Source of the DNA: Streptomyces sp. TRM68367 | GTDB lineage: Bacteria; Actinomycetota; Actinomycetes; Streptomycetales; Streptomycetaceae | DNA: 64,000 bases | Assembly: GCF_014495685.1 (NCBI RefSeq) | Contig: NZ_JACTVI010000005.1 | Coordinates: 142,834 to 206,833, forward strand | Direction of reading: 5' to 3' | Shown: positions 18,038 to 27,229 of the stretch, one piece after another | How positions within the stretch are numbered: position 1 is the stretch's first letter | Layout of the letters: each line of letters opens with the position of its first letter | Notes under the pieces: generated by a model | Database searches by the model: none | The model's input: the letters and a program-made list of their open reading frames with translations, nothing else | Told to the model about the DNA's origin: nothing | Position numbers and translations under genes: made by a program

Positions 18038-21000
18038 TCAGCGACGAGGTTCGCCGAACACCTGAGGGTACTCGGCGACCTTCTTGGACCAGTCGTCGTC
18101 GTAGCGGACACGGACCACTTCCCAGCCGAAGTCCTTCAGCCGTTCCTCCGCCTCCTCGTCGCGCAGCACGATGTCGTCGTGGTCGTGGTGCGGGCCGTCG
18201 ACGAAGACCGCGATCGGGCCGAACCCGGTGTCGTACACGAAGTCCGGCTTGGACAGGGCTTCACGAACCGTGATCTGCTGGTGGTCCGGGAGTCGGTGCC
18301 GGTGCGACCGCAGGTACTCGACGAAGCGCTCCTCCAGGGTGGAGTCGGCGCCCTGCCGCAGCACGTCGGCGTGCTCGTCTCGCGAGCGGCCCGGGGTGGA
18401 CTCGCCGACGCTGCCGTCTGCGAACGCCTGGAGCAGGTCGCGCACCAACTGCCGGTCGATGACGCGGTGGTGGCGCTGGTTGCCGAAGGAGAGCAGACAG
18501 TCGTAGCAGCCCTTCTCGCACGGGTCGCCGTTGGTCTTCTCGTCGCCGCGGTCACGCCCCAGCTGGTCGAAGTGGGCGATCTCCAGAGCCTTGCGCGCTG
18601 CGCTGGCCAGCGCGCCGGGTTCGGCCTGCAGACGCCGGAGCACCCCCGCGCCGCCCTCCGCGCTCTCGATGAACAGCAGCCGCTCACGCGGCCCGTCGTA
18701 CGGCGGCAGTTCCTCGGTGTCGAGTTCGGCGTCCTCCAGCTGGAACTCGGCCTCGATACCCCGCTCCAGGGCGTACTGGAGGGTGACGGCGGTGTCCCGG
18801 TCGACCGGCTCGGCCAGCTGGAGAACGAGGATGTTCCGGGTGTCCTGCACATACGGGATCACCGGCATCTTTCGGCCCGCCTTCTCGGCGTCCGCGAGCC
18901 CTTCCTGCTCCTGGGGGGTCTCCCGGCCGCCCTTCTTGGCCGCCCCGCCCGCGAGCCACTCGCCCGTCACCGGGTCCATCCAGAAGCCGATCTCGCCCTT
19001 GGCGACGGAGCGGCGGTAACCGAGGTTGGTGAGCCGGACGGTGGCGCTGTCGCCGTACGCCAGCTCGGCAAGGGCGCGGCCGGACGCGGTCTGCACCATG
19101 GCCCGCAGTGATCCGTCGCGGCCGTCCTCGTGCTTCTTGAAACGGTAGGAGATCTCCACCTTGTAGCCGGTGCGCTGGCGCTCCTCCTCGTCGGAGGAGA
19201 TCCGGTCGCGTCGATGGGTGAAGACGGTGTGGAGGTGCAGAAGACCGGTTCGCGCGTCACCGAGGCCGCTGCCGCAGCCCCCGCAGACGTCCTCGCGCTG
19301 CTCCTCCGGGGACAGATACCCGCACCGCCCGCAGACCTTCGCGCTCTCGGTGGTCAGCTCACCCGCGGTGTCCGGCGGCAGCTGCACCCGGTCCACCTTG
19401 TAGCGGCTTCCCTCGTGGTAGATCAGCGCACCGGGCCCGAACTCCCGGATCGCGATGAACCTGGAACGCTGCAGGTAGTCGCCGTCGTAGCCGCCGCGGC
19501 TGGTGCGGCCGGTGCCCGGGATGTAGGCGGCGAGCGGCAGCCGGGGGAAGGAGTAGCCCGGCAGGAAGCCCTCGGAGGCGAAGTAGCGGTACGGGAAGAA
19601 GTCCGACATCACGGTCCGCTCGCCACCCTGCTCGTTGCGCAGCAGCGCGAGCTGGCTCTCGGCCTGGGCGCGGCGGCGTTTGGCCTGGTCCTTGGAGCGG
19701 CCCGTGGCGGTGCGGTTGAGGATGTTGCGGTGCTGGATCTCGCGCTCTTCGAGGGCGCGCCTGAAGAGATTCCGCCAGCGCTCGCAGGCCCGGCGGAAGC
19801 TGCCCGGCGCGGCCTCGACGGTCTGCTCCAGCCACTGCTCGTGCCACCAGGACGTGGCGCGCAGCAGGTCGCCACAGCCGTCGAGGACGGTACGGGCCCG
19901 CGCCAGAGCACGGCGCCGGGCGGCCGGCTCGTCGATGGCCCCGGCCACCGACGACGCCAGTTCCAGCGAGGGGTTGTCGCCGTCGGACTCGATCAGCCTG
20001 GCCATGCTGGTGCCGAGATCGAGCCGGGTCTCGGCGAGCCAGATCGCGTGCACATGAGAGGCGAGCAGATCCTCGTTGGCCAGGTCGAGCCGGGGTGGGG
20101 CGACGGCACCGGACACCATCTGCCTGCGCCGGGTGAAATAGTACTGGTCGTGGCTGTTGCCGGTCGCGCAGTACGTGGTGACCAGCGCGGGCTGCCCGCT
20201 GCGGCCGGCGCGGCCCGAGCGCTGTGCGTAGTTGGCGGGGGTCGGCGGCACGTTGCGCAGGTTGACCGCGTTGAGGCTCTTGATGTCGACGCCGAGTTCC
20301 ATCGTCGGCGAGCAGTACAGGAGGGGAAGCCGGGTGCCCTCGCCGAACAGGTCCTCGCGCTCTTGGCGGACGTCGGGGTGGACCTGGGCCGTGTGCTCGG
20401 CGGCGTGCAGACCGGCGAAGGTGGCGGCGATGTCCTGGTAGAGCCGCTTGAAGAAGGCGTTGACGCGGGGCCCGCGCTCGTCGCGGTAGGTGCGGCGCAG
20501 GCGGTCCACGGCGCCGTGGTCGTCGTCGCGGGCGTGCCAGCGGATGACTGTGTGGTTGATCCGGTAGCCGGGCTCCTCGCCCCTCCCCTGGGAGACCTCG
20601 GTCAGCACTCCGCCGTCCGCCAGGACCCGGAGCAGGTCGCGGATGATGTCCTGGGCCTCGTCCAGGGACAGTCCCTGCCCCCAGTCGGGGAAGGTGCCGC
20701 TCTTTCGGACATGGCGGCCGAAGGCGCCTCGGCCGGTGAGGTTCAGCTCGCTGCGAACGCGCCCGGTACGGCCCGGGCGTCCGACGCGGGCGACGGCGAC
20801 ACCGGCCGGAGGCGGCGCCGCCTCCGTGTCGGCGATCCCCCACGCGTCGTTGAGCCGGGCCGACTCCTTGCGTAGTTCGGCGAACTTGGCCTCGGTGAAG
20901 TAGGGCGTGTCCACGGCGCGCTGGCGGCGCAGTTCATCCATGAGGACCGTGGACAGCCGGTGGCGCACCTCGGGGGTGGCTGTACGCAGCGGGCCCGCGG

Positions 21001-23311
21001 TGTCCTGCCACCGGTCCTCCTCGCCGGCGATCGCCTCCAGACCCGCGTACTCGAGGCCGAGCAGTCCGGTCTGCTCCAGGTTGGGCATGGTGACGCGCCA
21101 GCCGCGTTCCAGGTCGAGGAAGAGGCGGTACTCGGCGACCGCGGCCAGTGCCTCGAGCGTGCTCTCGGCGAGCTCCTCGATCTCGGTGGGCTTGGCCGCG
21201 TACTCGTGCGGGGAGAGCGCCATCGCCGCCACCACTTCTTCGCCGAGCCGCTTCCAGCGCAGCCCCTTGTCGCCGGCCGCGACCATCGCCCGGTAGAGGG
21301 CGCCGCGCAGCTGCGTGACCATGACGAAGTCGTTGAAGTGCCCCGACTGGAGGCTCGCGTCCTGCCGGTTGTCGACGAAGGTGAGCAACTTCCTTGCGTC
21401 CTTCTTGAGTTCTCCCTCGGGAATGCTCTTGAGGTGACGCACGATCGAGGCACTGATGACCGACGTGGCGGTCGAGCGGCCCTCCTGGTCGAGAGTCATC
21501 AGCTTGGCGAAGTCGCGCTCCTTGACCTGCTCGTACCCGACACCGCACTCCAGGCAGAAGAGGAACGGAGCAGGCAGGTACGCCGCGTAGATGCCCCCGT
21601 TCGCCTTTCCCCCGCCGGTGCCGTCCGGGCGCACCCACACCGGCTGCGGCGCCCGCTTCCTGCGGCTGGCGGTGAGCACCGGAGTGCCCTTGCGCTCGTC
21701 GAAGGTGAGCCAGCTGTCGGGGAAGCGCCGCTGCTCGATGGCGTCGCCGACCTGTTCCGGCCACGGGTTTACGGCCGAGATGTACAGATATCCCTGCTCG
21801 TCGTCCTCGTCCTCGCGGGTACGGAAAGCGACGCTGCCGTCGCCGTCCTGGTCACGGGCCACCATGAGGTACTCCTGCCCGCATTCACGGCAGAAGGACA
21901 GCGGCAACAGCAGCTTCTCGGGGGCGTTGGGGACGCGCTGCTGGTAGGTGCGGGTGATATGGCGGTCGGCCTCTCCCTCCAGGGAAACGTAGACGGATCC
22001 GCCCTTGGACAGGAACTGGTGCAGCCTGAAGGCGAACAGCGGGCGGTCGCCCTCCTCCCTGCGGGCGGCCGCCCCCGACTGGAGGGTGGCCCGGATGGCC
22101 TCCGCGCACGCCTCGTACCAGCGTTCCTCGGGCTCGCTCTCCTCGATGCCGAACGCCTCGGAGCGCAGGCGCAGAGCGGCGGCCTCCACGGTGACGGGTT
22201 CGGCGCGGACCAGGAGCGTGCTGCCGTCCTCGTCCTCGGTCTCGACCAGGCCGAAGGTGGTCTCGATCCAGCGGGCCAGCGGATCGGCGGCCAGCCACCC
22301 GTACTCGGCCGGAGGGTTGTTCTCCCGTACCCGCTCGGCGAGTTCGGACGGCGTGGGCATGGCGTCCCCGGTCGCCCGCACCAGGGTCTCGCCGACCACC
22401 CGCTTCGGGTCGATCTCCGTGTCGAAGAGGGTGGAGGCGACCCGGGCGACCTCACGACGGCGAGCGGCGGGCGTGCCGCCGGTGGCCATCGTCGCGGACG
22501 TGCCCACGCACTGCAGATTGGGCGATTCGCAAGCCTCACGTACGCGCCGCACCAGCATGGCGACGTCGGCGCCCTGCCGCCCCCGGTAGGTGTGCAGTTC
22601 GTCGAGGACGAGGAAGCGCAACCCCTTGGCCGCCCCGATGAGCTTCTCGCGCTCCTTGGGACGGGTGAGCATCAGCTCCAGCATCACGTAGTTGGTGAGC
22701 AGGATGTCGGGCTTGGATTCGCGGATGGCCTCCTTTTCGTCCTCCTTCTCCTGACCGGTGTAGCGGGCATAAGTGACCGGCTCGCTCCCCTCGCCGTATC
22801 CGGCGGTGAGGAACTTCGCCAACTCCCGCTCCTGGCTGTTGGCGAGGGCGTTCATGGGGTAGACGATGATCGCCTTGATGCCGGGCGCGCCCCCGGCCTC
22901 CTTCTCGCGCAGCACCCGGTCGACGATCGGCACGATGTAGCCGAGGCTCTTCCCGGAGCCGGTGCCGGTCGTCAGGACGTACGACTCCCTGGAGGCGGCC
23001 GCCTTGATCGCCTCCAGCTGGTGCTGGTGGAAATGGATCGGGCGGACGATGGCGCCCCGCTCGTCCTTGCCCGTACGGAAGATGTCCGCGCACGCCGGGT
23101 GAAGCAGTCCTCCCGGCCGCGCGAGATCCTCGACCGAACCGCCGGGCGCGAAGCTCGGGTTGAGGGAGAGGTAGGGGTCGGGCCACTGGTCTCCGTCGGC
23201 GAGCGACTTCGAGACCTTGGCGTCGATGCGCCGGTCGTCGATCACCACCGACCCGGACGTGTACTCCTTGTAGTCCCGGATGAGCCGCTGGTGCACCTTG
23301 AAGACGTCCAC
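18038..23311 (-). CDS. Giant DEAD/H helicase with DUF1998 and C-terminal Vsr/DUF559-like nuclease (DrmA-DrmB-like fusion)
   Basis: About 1757 residues from the GTG at 23311 (GGGGA upstream); the frame stays open 69 bp further. Motif I VLTTGTGSGKS is near 112, motif II VLDELHTYRG near 234, motif III GTSATMA follows, and the second lobe has CSPTMELGVDIKSLNAVNLR and QRSGRAGR near 1000. Several zinc-knuckle pairs are interspersed (CRECGQEY, CLECGVGY, and CGRCGY with CGGCGSG). DUF1998 lies near 1500-1620, ending in the four-Cys cluster CEKGCYDCLLSFG. The last about 100 residues (GPIAVFVDGPHHDHDD, then EERLKDFGWEVVRVRYDDDW) look like a Vsr/DUF559-type PD-(D/E)XK nuclease. In DISARM the helicase (DrmA) and DUF1998 (DrmB) are separate; here they are one chain, with the nuclease possibly standing in for the absent DrmC. 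Confidence 0.88.
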   Translation of the reverse strand: MDVFKVHQRLIRDYKEYTSGSVVIDDRRIDAKVSKSLADGDQWPDPYLSLNPSFAPGGSVEDLARPGGLLHPACADIFRTGKDERGAIVRPIHFHQHQLEAIKAAASRESYVLTTGTGSGKSLGYIVPIVDRVLREKEAGGAPGIKAIIVYPMNALANSQERELAKFLTAGYGEGSEPVTYARYTGQEKEDEKEAIRESKPDILLTNYVMLELMLTRPKEREKLIGAAKGLRFLVLDELHTYRGRQGADVAMLVRRVREACESPNLQCVGTSATMATGGTPAARRREVARVASTLFDTEIDPKRVVGETLVRATGDAMPTPSELAERVRENNPPAEYGWLAADPLARWIETTFGLVETEDEDGSTLLVRAEPVTVEAAALRLRSEAFGIEESEPEERWYEACAEAIRATLQSGAAARREEGDRPLFAFRLHQFLSKGGSVYVSLEGEADRHITRTYQQRVPNAPEKLLLPLSFCRECGQEYLMVARDQDGDGSVAFRTREDEDDEQGYLYISAVNPWPEQVGDAIEQRRFPDSWLTFDERKGTPVLTASRRKRAPQPVWVRPDGTGGGKANGGIYAAYLPAPFLFCLECGVGYEQVKERDFAKLMTLDQEGRSTATSVISASIVRHLKSIPEGELKKDARKLLTFVDNRQDASLQSGHFNDFVMVTQLRGALYRAMVAAGDKGLRWKRLGEEVVAAMALSPHEYAAKPTEIEELAESTLEALAAVAEYRLFLDLERGWRVTMPNLEQTGLLGLEYAGLEAIAGEEDRWQDTAGPLRTATPEVRHRLSTVLMDELRRQRAVDTPYFTEAKFAELRKESARLNDAWGIADTEAAPPPAGVAVARVGRPGRTGRVRSELNLTGRGAFGRHVRKSGTFPDWGQGLSLDEAQDIIRDLLRVLADGGVLTEVSQGRGEEPGYRINHTVIRWHARDDDHGAVDRLRRTYRDERGPRVNAFFKRLYQDIAATFAGLHAAEHTAQVHPDVRQEREDLFGEGTRLPLLYCSPTMELGVDIKSLNAVNLRNVPPTPANYAQRSGRAGRSGQPALVTTYCATGNSHDQYYFTRRRQMVSGAVAPPRLDLANEDLLASHVHAIWLAETRLDLGTSMARLIESDGDNPSLELASSVAGAIDEPAARRRALARARTVLDGCGDLLRATSWWHEQWLEQTVEAAPGSFRRACERWRNLFRRALEEREIQHRNILNRTATGRSKDQAKRRRAQAESQLALLRNEQGGERTVMSDFFPYRYFASEGFLPGYSFPRLPLAAYIPGTGRTSRGGYDGDYLQRSRFIAIREFGPGALIYHEGSRYKVDRVQLPPDTAGELTTESAKVCGRCGYLSPEEQREDVCGGCGSGLGDARTGLLHLHTVFTHRRDRISSDEEERQRTGYKVEISYRFKKHEDGRDGSLRAMVQTASGRALAELAYGDSATVRLTNLGYRRSVAKGEIGFWMDPVTGEWLAGGAAKKGGRETPQEQEGLADAEKAGRKMPVIPYVQDTRNILVLQLAEPVDRDTAVTLQYALERGIEAEFQLEDAELDTEELPPYDGPRERLLFIESAEGGAGVLRRLQAEPGALASAARKALEIAHFDQLGRDRGDEKTNGDPCEKGCYDCLLSFGNQRHHRVIDRQLVRDLLQAFADGSVGESTPGRSRDEHADVLRQGADSTLEERFVEYLRSHRHRLPDHQQITVREALSKPDFVYDTGFGPIAVFVDGPHHDHDDIVLRDEEAEERLKDFGWEVVRVRYDDDWSKKVAEYPQVFGEPRR

Positions 23312-23416
23312 GTGTTCCCCACTTGTTCCCGAGGCGGTCCGGAGCAACGGTAGCCACCCGCCGACCGCGGTGCGCCACACTCCCCCTTGATCGTACGTCG
23401 CACATCACAGCATGCG

Positions 23417-23434
23417 ATTGTGAACTCAGTCAAT
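23417..23434. promoter_or_regulatory. Shared defence-island operator, copy 2 (between giant helicase and kinase)
   Basis: ATTGTGAACTCAGTCAAT is the reverse complement of the 4859 copy with one change. It lies in the divergent region between the three-gene operon (start 23311) and the kinase (start 23557). The dyad ends ATTG/CAAT would allow control in both directions. Confidence 0.6.
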
Positions 23435-23556
23435 AGATGTCAGATACGAGAAGGCCGATTCGCGAAACAACGTGCTCATGCCACACTCTGTCCGATGCGC
23501 CCGCCCGGCGGACGCATCGGGCCACGAAGACGGACGCGGACGGAGTCGCCCCGCAC

Positions 23557-24528
23557 ATGGACATCGGACCTGTGATCGCCAAGCGCTACCGGATCAAGCG
23601 GGAGATCGGATCCGGCGGCATGGGTGTCGTCTGGCTCGCCCACGACGAACACCTCGGCCGCGATGTCGCCGTCAAGACCATGAACACGCCTCCCGGCTTG
23701 ACGCAGGACCAGCGCACCCGGGACGCCGAACGCTTCCGCCGCGAGGCCCGCGCCGCCGCACGCCTCGACCACACCGGCATCGCGACGGTCTACGACCTCG
23801 GCGAGGAACGCGGCACACGGTTCCTGGTCATGCAGTACGTGACCGGCATCGACCTTGAAGACCGGATCGCCGAACAGGAACGGCTGAGCATCGAGGAAGC
23901 CGCTTCGGTCGGGGTGCAGATCGCCTCCGTCCTCGGCTCCGTGCATGCCCGCGACGTCGTCCACCGCGACCTCAAGGGCCGCAACGTCATCATCCGCACC
24001 GACGGCGTGGTCAAGGTCCTCGACTTCGGCGTCGCCGCTTTCCTCGAACCCGGCACCGCCAAGCTCACCACCACGGGCGAGCGGCCGGGCAGCCTGGAGT
24101 GCATGGCACCCGAACAGATCCTGGGCAAACCGGTCGATCATCGCACTGACCTGTATGCCCTCGGCTGCCTGCTCCACAAGATGCTCACCGGCGAACCCGT
24201 CTTCGAGCACCGCTCGGAACTCATGCTCCCCGGCCTGATCCTCGACCACCCGCCGATCCCTCTGCGCGACCTGCGCCCCGACACCCCCGAGGACCTGGAA
24301 GCCCTCGTACTCGAACTCCTCTCCAAGACACCGAACGACCGCCCACCCCACGCCGGCGAGGTCTGGCGGCGGCTCGCCACTTGGCTTCCTGAACGCGGCG
24401 ACCCGGCGGCCGCGCTCACCCCCTGGGCCGAGGTCGATCCACTGCGCCCCTTCCGCCACCCGATGGGGCCAGAAGCGCGCCCGGTGCGCTCATGGGCGAG
24501 GTCCCCACAGCCCGGCCGGCCGGGCTGA
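23557..24528 (+). CDS. Hanks-type serine/threonine protein kinase, soluble
   Basis: A 323-residue protein. ATG 23557 is chosen because the kinase fold begins at once (YRIKREIGSGGMGVVWLAHD) and GGAG lies upstream; earlier in-frame ATGs give an unlikely Arg/Thr-rich leader. Motifs present are the Gly loop, VAVKTMN (catalytic Lys), the catalytic loop VVHRDLKGRN near residue 136, DFG near 155 and CMAPEQ. The usual Hanks-kinase K-P-x-N is K-G-R-N here. The chain stops shortly after the kinase domain: there is no membrane helix and no PASTA or sensor domain, so it is probably cytoplasmic. It is divergent from the DISARM-like operon and shares its control region, hinting at a regulatory or abortive role; the substrate is unknown. 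Confidence 0.9.
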   Translation: MDIGPVIAKRYRIKREIGSGGMGVVWLAHDEHLGRDVAVKTMNTPPGLTQDQRTRDAERFRREARAAARLDHTGIATVYDLGEERGTRFLVMQYVTGIDLEDRIAEQERLSIEEAASVGVQIASVLGSVHARDVVHRDLKGRNVIIRTDGVVKVLDFGVAAFLEPGTAKLTTTGERPGSLECMAPEQILGKPVDHRTDLYALGCLLHKMLTGEPVFEHRSELMLPGLILDHPPIPLRDLRPDTPEDLEALVLELLSKTPNDRPPHAGEVWRRLATWLPERGDPAAALTPWAEVDPLRPFRHPMGPEARPVRSWARSPQPGRPG

Positions 24529-24592
24529 CACAAGCACCCATCCAGCATCCGCCACGCGGTGGAACACCTCCCCCGCGAGGCGCAGGGCGCGG

Positions 24593-25581
24593 ATTCCGGG
24601 TTCCCCTGGCTACGCCGCGACCGTGGACGACGTGGAAGCCCTCATGTCGGGCGAGGAGCCCTTGGAGGCCGGGGAGAAGACGCGTGCCGAGCTGGAGGGC
24701 TACCAGCGCGGTATGACTTACATCCAGGCTCTCGCCGACGCGGGCGACGATTTCCGGTACGACGCCGGCCTGCTCAACGGCCTGCATTAATGCTCCAGGG
24801 CCACCACCTCGACAAGCGCCCCGGCCGCTGGCGCGACGGCCCCGTCTACGTCACCAGCCCTGACGACCCCCTGGTCCCCGCCTACACCGCGCCTGACCAG
24901 GCGGACGTCCCCGCGCTGATGTCGGAGTTCATCGAGTGGCTCAACGAGGGCGACCTCGACTCGCCCGTCCACGTCCGTGCCTCCATGGCGCACCTCAACC
25001 TCGTCAAGATCCACCCGTGGAAAGACGGCAACGGGCGCATGTCCCGCGCCCTGTCGACCTTGGTGTTCTCCCGCGAGGCCCTGATGCCGCCCGAATTCTC
25101 ATCCATCGAGGAGTGGCTCGGCCGGGGACAGAACACTTACGCCTACTACCAAGTCCTGGAGGACGTAGGCGGCCCGCACTGGAGCCCCGAACGGGACACC
25201 CGCCCCTGGATCCGGTTCTGCCTGACCGCCCACCACCGCCAGGCCCAGCAGGCCCAGCGCCGCTTCGACGTCATGTCGCGGGCATGGACCCGCCTGGTCG
25301 AGGGCGTCGAGGCCGCCGGCCTCGACGAGCGGGTCGTCTACGCCCTGCTGCCTGCGTTCTCGGACGCGAAGGTCCGCCGCACCGTCTACCAGCAGGACGC
25401 CGACCTCAGCGACCAGCAGGCCATCCGCGACATCCGGGAGCTTGTGGCCCGCGGCTGGCTCGTCCCCCACGGCAAGGCCCGCGCCCGGTACTACGCCCCG
25501 GGTCCCCTCATGGACCCGGTCCGAGACGAGGTCCGCCAATCCATGGAGCCGTACACGGACCCCTACCGGCGGGAGCGGTGA
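24593..25581 (+). pseudogene. Fic/DOC-family AMP-transferase gene, frameshifted
   Basis: The 3' part (ATG 24790 to TGA 25581, 263 residues) has the Fic core HPWKDGNGRMSR with all key residues (His, Asp, Gly, Asn, Gly, Arg) and a winged-helix C-terminus. The missing N-terminal part is upstream in another frame: TVDDVEALMSGEEPLEAGE, then DDFRYDAGLLNGLH, followed by TAA at 24788-24790. Family members read continuously through this point, so a single base is missing between LH and MLQGHH. The two pieces overlap as TAATG, so coupled translation of two fragments cannot be excluded. No convincing start codon is seen for the first piece, and it runs into the kinase 3' end. Fic enzymes transfer AMP to protein hydroxyls; this copy is probably inactive. 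Confidence 0.72.
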
Positions 25582-25594
25582 CCCCCGTCGGCAA

Positions 25595-27061
25595 TTACGC
25601 GACCAGGGTGGCCGAGGCATCGTGCATCTCGTCGAGTCGCTGCCGCAGATCTTGCTCTTGACCACTGATGCATTGCGCGTACGTGGCGAACAACATGGCA
25701 ACGCTGGTGCCGGCCCACTCAGCCACCTGAGCAGGTGGGATGCCGTTGTTCAGCCACATCGTCAGCCGGGCATGCCGCAGGTCGTATACGCGTCGTCCTG
25801 TCTGTGATGCGTATACGTGGGATGGCAGGGTTGCCCTGCGGGCGTTGTCCCACATGCGGCGGTAGACGGAGCCAGCGAGAACTCCGCCGTGTTCCCCAGG
25901 AACGAGTCGATCGTCGGGAAGCAGGCTCGCCTCCTGGATACGCGCCCGCAAGAGGGTGAACAGGCTCGGAGGGCACGGCACTATGCGCGTTTCACCCTCT
26001 GCTCTGCCTTTCAGACGTCGCTGATCGTGCCGGGTTCCACTGTCGGTCCACGTACGCCCGATCTCAGGCTCGGCGGCGTGCACCACGATGTCGGCCCACT
26101 GCCCTTCCCCCGAGGTGGGCACGACAAGGTCCGAGACGCGCAGCGCAATAGCTTCTTCTGGGCGCAGCCCCGTGAAGTACAGCGTGGCGAAGAACGCACG
26201 CAGTCTTTGCCCGCTGCGCGGCCGGTCGCGAATCCAGTCGAGCAACTGCGCCGCCTGCCCCTCGTTCAGCAGACGGCGTCGGTCGATCGCACCGGCAGAC
26301 TGCGGTGCGAGGTTCCGCGACTCAGGAACCGGATCGGACAGCAGAATGCCGCGGACGATCGCATACCTCATCAGCAGATGCATGACCCGGCGATGCCGCT
26401 TCACGGACGAGGCGGCCGCCCGTCTCCCGTCCAGCAGCGTTCCCAGTACCAACAGCACGTCCTGAACGATGAGCGGATCAGTCCAGGCGTCCATGGTCGG
26501 AGTGTGCCGTCGTACCCAACCGAGTACCGCGGCCACGTCATCCGGGGCATCGTCGCGGCGGTTGGTGTTGAAAGCCCAATTGCTCAGGGCCGTACGGACC
26601 CGGCGAGAAGGTACGCCCGGTGGATCCCGGTCCATCAGCGCAGTGGTGACGATCATCAATGTGCGAGCCGTATTCTTCCGGTGATTCGCCGACACACGCG
26701 GCCACTGGGCGTCCGTGAACTGGACAGCGAAGTCGTACCACCCGACCGAGGAAGCCCTCGGCTCGTGCCGTTCCGGCAAGCCGGTCGACATATTGAAAGG
26801 CTCTCCGGCGTGCGTCGCGGTCACCAGCTCCGCTCGGAAACCGTCGGCCAGCGCGAACGTCTGAAACGTCTTGCGATGACGTTTTCCACCGACGGACCAG
26901 CGGACCCCGTAGGACTCGCGCAGCTTCCCGGAGCCCCTCTCGATCTGCCAGACCCTGACGTCAAAGGTGTGATCCATGGTCCGCACCTCGATCCGATCCG
27001 CCCATGGCGCCCCGCCTCGCGGAAACCCATGTCCCCGAATCGCTACGGGTTCTACCTCCAT
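25595..27061 (-). CDS. int: Tyrosine-type site-specific integrase
   Basis: About 488 residues from ATG 27061 (GGTGGG before it; the frame extends to 27130 and a third candidate is ATG 26977 with GAGGTG). A SAM-like core-binding domain covers about 100-250. The catalytic residues are visible: Arg in FTGLRPEEAIAL near 299, His-x-x-Arg in YDLRHARLTMW near 428, a Trp in QVAEWAGTS, and the nucleophile Tyr in ATYAQCI near 458. It is convergent with the Fic remnant (13-bp gap) and starts 124-208 bp from a tRNA 3' half (27185-27229). This is the usual arrangement of an integrase inside an element at its attachment site, so the element extends to the left. Confidence 0.92.
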   Translation of the reverse strand: MEVEPVAIRGHGFPRGGAPWADRIEVRTMDHTFDVRVWQIERGSGKLRESYGVRWSVGGKRHRKTFQTFALADGFRAELVTATHAGEPFNMSTGLPERHEPRASSVGWYDFAVQFTDAQWPRVSANHRKNTARTLMIVTTALMDRDPPGVPSRRVRTALSNWAFNTNRRDDAPDDVAAVLGWVRRHTPTMDAWTDPLIVQDVLLVLGTLLDGRRAAASSVKRHRRVMHLLMRYAIVRGILLSDPVPESRNLAPQSAGAIDRRRLLNEGQAAQLLDWIRDRPRSGQRLRAFFATLYFTGLRPEEAIALRVSDLVVPTSGEGQWADIVVHAAEPEIGRTWTDSGTRHDQRRLKGRAEGETRIVPCPPSLFTLLRARIQEASLLPDDRLVPGEHGGVLAGSVYRRMWDNARRATLPSHVYASQTGRRVYDLRHARLTMWLNNGIPPAQVAEWAGTSVAMLFATYAQCISGQEQDLRQRLDEMHDASATLVA

Positions 27062-27184
27062 GATCCCACCGTCAGCAGGCCGGCAAGATCGTCCCACATA
27101 CGTCCCCCAAAACAGCTGACGATGCATCACCGGACGCCAAAAGGCCAGGTCAGAGCGGTAGAGATACCATTAGGCTGAGTGCCT

Positions 27185-27229
27185 CTTCTAAGCGCTTGGC
27201 CGCAGGTTCGAGTCCTGCCGGGGGCGCCA
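27185..27229 (+). other. attachment site: 3' half of a tRNA-Arg (anticodon TCT)
   Basis: Starting at an anticodon loop CTTCTAA, the sequence contains a perfect T arm (GCAGG-TTCGAGT-CCTGC, 27202-27218), the 3' acceptor strand CGGGGGC, a discriminator base and CCA (27227-27229). The upstream side has neither the matching anticodon stem nor a GCCCCCG 5' acceptor strand, so it is only the 3' half of the gene. This is expected at one end of an element that integrated by crossover in the anticodon loop. The intact tRNA should lie at the other end, outside the window. Confidence 0.78.

Noticed and set aside
12334..18065. Long + strand open frames opposite the methylase and SNF2 genes (up to 999 codons)
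   Set aside because: They mirror the GC-rich third positions of the real minus-strand genes and show no domain or motif.
10783..23311. BREX or Pgl system
   Set aside because: No PglZ, BrxC/PglY or BrxL homologue is seen. The DUF1998 helicase plus SNF2 plus methylase fits DISARM better.
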